Source of the DNA: a bacterium HR36
GTDB lineage: Bacteria; Planctomycetota; Planctomycetia; Gemmatales; HRBIN36
Assembly (NCBI GenBank): GCA_002898995.1
Contig: BEIM01000150.1
Location: forward strand, 1 to 7,909
Direction: 5' to 3'
Length of the DNA stretch: 7,909 nucleotides
A program made the position numbers and the translations under genes. The notes beneath the pieces were generated by a model that made no database searches, was not told where the DNA came from, and worked only from the letters and a program-made list of their open reading frames with translations. Below are positions 5,601 through 7,909 of the stretch, in pieces. Position 1 is the first letter of the stretch. The number at the start of each line of letters is the position of its first letter.

Positions 5601-6998
5601 ATGCCCAACAAGAGTTTTGCTTGCCAAGACTTTCTGCGAGGCCAATGGAGCCGACGCCAATTGTTGCAGGTGGGGGGCTTAAGCGTCCTAGGCTTGACGC
5701 TGCCGGGTTGGCTGCGCTGCGAATCGTTACACGCTCGGCAGCGTCGGGCTCGAGCGGAAGCGGTGATCTTCTTGCATCAGTGGGGTGGGCCCAGTCACCT
5801 CGACACGGTGGATCCGAAGCCCAATGCCCCCGCAGAAGTGCGCGGCGAGTTTCGCGCTGTGCCGACTTCAGTCCCAGGCGTGTTTTTCAGTGATCAGATT
5901 CCGCGACTGGGAAAGTTAGCAGATCGGCTATGCGTTATCCGCACCATGACGCACACCATGAAGAATCACAACTCGGCAGGGTACTACAGCCTCACAGGAC
6001 ACGCGCCGCCCACAGACGATCAACGTTTACGCGATTCGCTCGATTTATTCCCTGCCTACGGGTCAGTCGTGGATTATTTCCTGCCGCCGAAGCCGGGCGT
6101 CCCGACATTTGTTGCCTTTCCCCATGTAATTGCCGACGGTTCGGTAACCCCTGGACAACATGGCAGTTTTCTCGGCCGCAAGCACGATCCTTTCTTCATT
6201 GGCCAGGATCCAAACAGTCCGAACTTCCGATTACCAGAACTCACGTTGCCTGCGGGGCTGACGTTGGCTCGACTCGAAGACCGCCGCCAGGTATTGCAGC
6301 TGATTGATCAGCAACGTCGGCTGCTAGATTACTCAGCGACTGCTAAGGGTTTGGATGAGTATTACCAGAGGGCGGTTGCTCTCTTGACGTCGCCAAAGAT
6401 TCGGGAAGCGTTTGACTTGTCGAAGGAGCCAACGGCAGTGCGCGACCGCTACGGTCGCACTACCTACGGGCAGAGCTGTTTGCTCGCGCGTCGGCTGGTG
6501 GAGGCAGGAGTACGCTTCGTCAACGTGTACTTCGCGGCCAGCATCGGTGGGCAGGGCAATACTGGCGGCTGGGATACGCATGGTTTCAACGGCCACCCGA
6601 TGTATCCAATCTTGAAGAATTACCTGCTACCCATTACCGACCAAACGCTGCCGACTTTGATCGAAGACCTGGAAAGCCGCGGCTTGCTGGAGAAAACGCT
6701 GGTGGTGTGGGCGGGAGAATTTGGCCGTACGCCGCGCATTAACAATAATGCCGGCCGCGACCACTGGCCGCAATGTTATTCCGTAATCCTAGCTGGCGGT
6801 GGCGTGAAACGGGGCTTCGTTTACGGCACTTCGGATCGGTACGGGGCCTGGCCCAGCGCTAACCCCGTCAAACCCGACGACCTAGCGGCCACGATGTTCG
6901 CCGCACTGGGCCTGGACCCGCATGCCGAGGTTTACGATCCACTTAATCGCCCCTTGCAAATCGCCACGGGCCGCGTGCTCGAGGAGATTTTTGCCTGA
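5601..6998 (+). CDS. DUF1501 family protein with twin-arginine signal
   Basis: 465 residues. After a 16-residue lead comes SRRQLLQVGG (17-26) and the hydrophobic VLGLTLPGWL (29-38), a twin-arginine signal as usual for this family. The body shows DUF1501 hallmarks: FLHQWGGPSHLDTVDPKP (57-74), AEVRGEFRAVPTSVPGV (79-94), IPRLGKLADRLCVIRTMTH (100-118), YYSLTGHAPP (128-137), GGWDTH (322-327), VVWAGEFGRTPRINNNAGRDHWP (368-390), AGGGVKRGFVYG (398-409) and KPDDLAATMFAALGLDP (424-440). The family belongs to the alkaline phosphatase/sulfatase-like superfamily. In planctomycetes it is often encoded next to cytochrome/DUF1549/DUF1553 proteins, but no such partner is present here. Function is not established. 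The start is chosen for the Tat position; only a weak GAGAAG stands upstream, and the frame stays open back through the gap to at least 5403, so a longer form cannot be fully excluded. It may share a transcript with the upstream oxidoreductase. Confidence 0.93.
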   Translation: MPNKSFACQDFLRGQWSRRQLLQVGGLSVLGLTLPGWLRCESLHARQRRARAEAVIFLHQWGGPSHLDTVDPKPNAPAEVRGEFRAVPTSVPGVFFSDQIPRLGKLADRLCVIRTMTHTMKNHNSAGYYSLTGHAPPTDDQRLRDSLDLFPAYGSVVDYFLPPKPGVPTFVAFPHVIADGSVTPGQHGSFLGRKHDPFFIGQDPNSPNFRLPELTLPAGLTLARLEDRRQVLQLIDQQRRLLDYSATAKGLDEYYQRAVALLTSPKIREAFDLSKEPTAVRDRYGRTTYGQSCLLARRLVEAGVRFVNVYFAASIGGQGNTGGWDTHGFNGHPMYPILKNYLLPITDQTLPTLIEDLESRGLLEKTLVVWAGEFGRTPRINNNAGRDHWPQCYSVILAGGGVKRGFVYGTSDRYGAWPSANPVKPDDLAATMFAALGLDPHAEVYDPLNRPLQIATGRVLEEIFA

Positions 6999-7046
6999 CA
7001 CCAGGACAGGCCGTGCACTCCACAAAGTGCCCTTCCAGCCGGTTCC

Positions 7047-7130
7047 AGGCGTTTATTTGTTGGGACACAATGCCCCAATTTGCCCCAGTCGAAACAGGCG
7101 TAGTGTCCTCCGCCAATGCTAGGCGTTTAT
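7047..7130. repeat. 10-base direct repeat in the convergent intergenic region
   Basis: AGGCGTTTAT occurs at 7047-7056 and again at 7121-7130, 74 bases apart, between the DUF1501 stop and the PDZ-protein stop. It may be chance. The rest of the 6999-7205 gap holds only a 5-bp hairpin (7015-7030) and the inverted repeat listed separately; no coding potential is convincing there. Confidence 0.3.
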
Positions 7131-7161
7131 GCGAGCAGCGTGGCCCGGTGGCTCTGCTCGC
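7131..7161. terminator. Inverted repeat, possible bidirectional termination or stabiliser hairpin
   Basis: GCGAGCAG (7131-7138) and CTGCTCGC (7154-7161) are perfect 8-bp inverted copies around a 15-base GC-rich loop. It stands between two convergent genes, 132 bases after the DUF1501 stop and 44 bases beyond the PDZ-protein stop. This is where transcript ends are expected. Neither side has a T-tract, so if it acts in termination it would be as a non-canonical or RNA-protecting hairpin. Confidence 0.35.
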
Positions 7162-7205
7162 GCCGGCAAGCTTATGGCGAGCTCCGATACTAGCGGATGG
7201 TGGGA

Positions 7206-7909
7206 TCAATCAAAGCGTTTGGGCGAGCGCTCGGGAACAAAGAATTGGCCCTTGAGCGCGGAGTCAAGTAGTTTGCTGACCTTCTCACGCAACTGAGCGG
7301 GCACGTCATCTAGGGACTTGTAGGTCCTGGTTTCGCGGCCCTCGGTGATTTCGATCTGACTGACCTGGGCCTTGCCTTGAGCTTCGTGGCCCTCAATGCG
7401 GATAGTCTGGCCCGATTCACGGTATTGAACAATGAAGCTGCCATCGGCACTACGCTCGACATGCAACCAGATGCCGCCCGGTGGTAGCTTCCCCGGCGGT
7501 AAACGCAAGTCGGGTACGAGGGACCGACGTGGTAGCTCTGGTAATTCCAACTCGCCAAGGGTCTCTTTCTTACCCTTGCGAAGCACCACCACTTGACCGG
7601 CTTTGCCCGCCGGCAATTCGGCAACCATCCGAACAAAAGCGTTAGGCTCGGCAGGTACCGGCTTGCCTGCGATTTCCAACAGAATATCGTGCGGCTTAAT
7701 CCCCACTTTGGCTGCTGGTGAATCCGGTACTACCTCCCGCACCAGTACGCCCTGTCCATCAGGCACACTGAGTTGCTCACGCAGCGCAGGATGCAATGGC
7801 TCAATCACGACTCCCAGGCGGCCTGGTCGCGGAGCGAAGGGACGGAACGGGAGCCAATCTCGCTCTGGCACCAACGGGCCGCGGTGCAACCGCTCAAGCA
7901 TTTGCCGCA
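7206..7909 (-). CDS. PDZ-domain protein, 5'-partial
   Basis: The frame is open to the window edge. The ATG at 7901 lacks a ribosome site, so the gene probably begins outside and residue numbers here count from that ATG. A Pro/Arg-rich stretch (8-29) leads into a PDZ domain, about 29-115: GRLGVVIEPL (28-36), QGVLVREVVPDSPAAKVGIKPHDILLEIAGKPV (50-82) and AGQVVVLRKGKKETL (101-115). This is the carboxylate-binding loop and core pattern seen in HtrA-like and other periplasmic proteins. Beyond it, residues 116-231 form a domain I do not recognise: Leu/Pro-rich at first, then apparent beta strands (GIWLHVERSADGSFIVQYRESGQTIRIEG) and a helical end (DVPAQLREKVSKLLDSAL). No protease motif is visible; an HtrA-type catalytic domain could lie upstream but cannot be assumed. 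Location is likely envelope or periplasm by family habit. It converges on the DUF1501 gene and is probably unrelated to it. Confidence 0.85.
   Translation of the reverse strand, partial: RQMLERLHRGPLVPERDWLPFRPFAPRPGRLGVVIEPLHPALREQLSVPDGQGVLVREVVPDSPAAKVGIKPHDILLEIAGKPVPAEPNAFVRMVAELPAGKAGQVVVLRKGKKETLGELELPELPRRSLVPDLRLPPGKLPPGGIWLHVERSADGSFIVQYRESGQTIRIEGHEAQGKAQVSQIEITEGRETRTYKSLDDVPAQLREKVSKLLDSALKGQFFVPERSPKRFD

Overview
The window looks like ordinary chromosomal DNA from a planctomycete (phylum Planctomycetota). Three things point there: a cysteine-rich protein built of YTV-type repeats (V-P-Y-x-V-C-K), a Tat-exported Gfo/Idh/MocA-type oxidoreductase, and a DUF1501 protein with a twin-arginine leader. 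All three families are greatly expanded in that phylum. The genus cannot be told from this sequence. I see no rRNA, tRNA, CRISPR array, transposase or phage gene.

Layout. (1) 2-619, plus strand: the 3' part of a YTV-repeat protein gene that begins before the window. An intrinsic terminator at 658-688 follows it, and its T-tract touches the stop codon of the convergent thiL. (2) 3801-687, minus strand: three closely spaced genes, nadA (quinolinate synthase), a YhaM-like OB-fold plus HD-domain protein, and thiL (thiamine-monophosphate kinase). Gaps of 21 and 25 bases, each holding a Shine-Dalgarno-like sequence, suggest one transcript. (3) 3802-4062: a divergent intergenic region with weak promoter candidates on both strands, a perfect 7-bp hairpin and a palindrome with flanking repeats. 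(4) 4063-5406 and 5601-6998, plus strand: the Gfo/Idh/MocA oxidoreductase and the DUF1501 protein, both with twin-arginine signals. The 194-base gap between them holds a 12-bp stem whose loop carries a Shine-Dalgarno-like sequence. (5) 6999-7205: convergent intergenic DNA with an 8-bp inverted repeat. (6) 7909-7206, minus strand: the C-terminal part of a PDZ-domain protein whose start lies beyond the window.

Functionally, the minus-strand cluster joins de novo NAD synthesis, thiamine diphosphate synthesis and a possible RNA- or nucleotide-handling HD protein. The plus-strand pair and the PDZ protein look like cell-envelope or periplasmic functions.

The most interesting single point is the HD protein. 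It aligns well with YhaM, but the HD doublet reads HE and the usual Ser-His-His segment reads Ser-Tyr-Leu, so its metal centre is probably altered. I found no convincing new multi-gene system; the remaining findings are local oddities.
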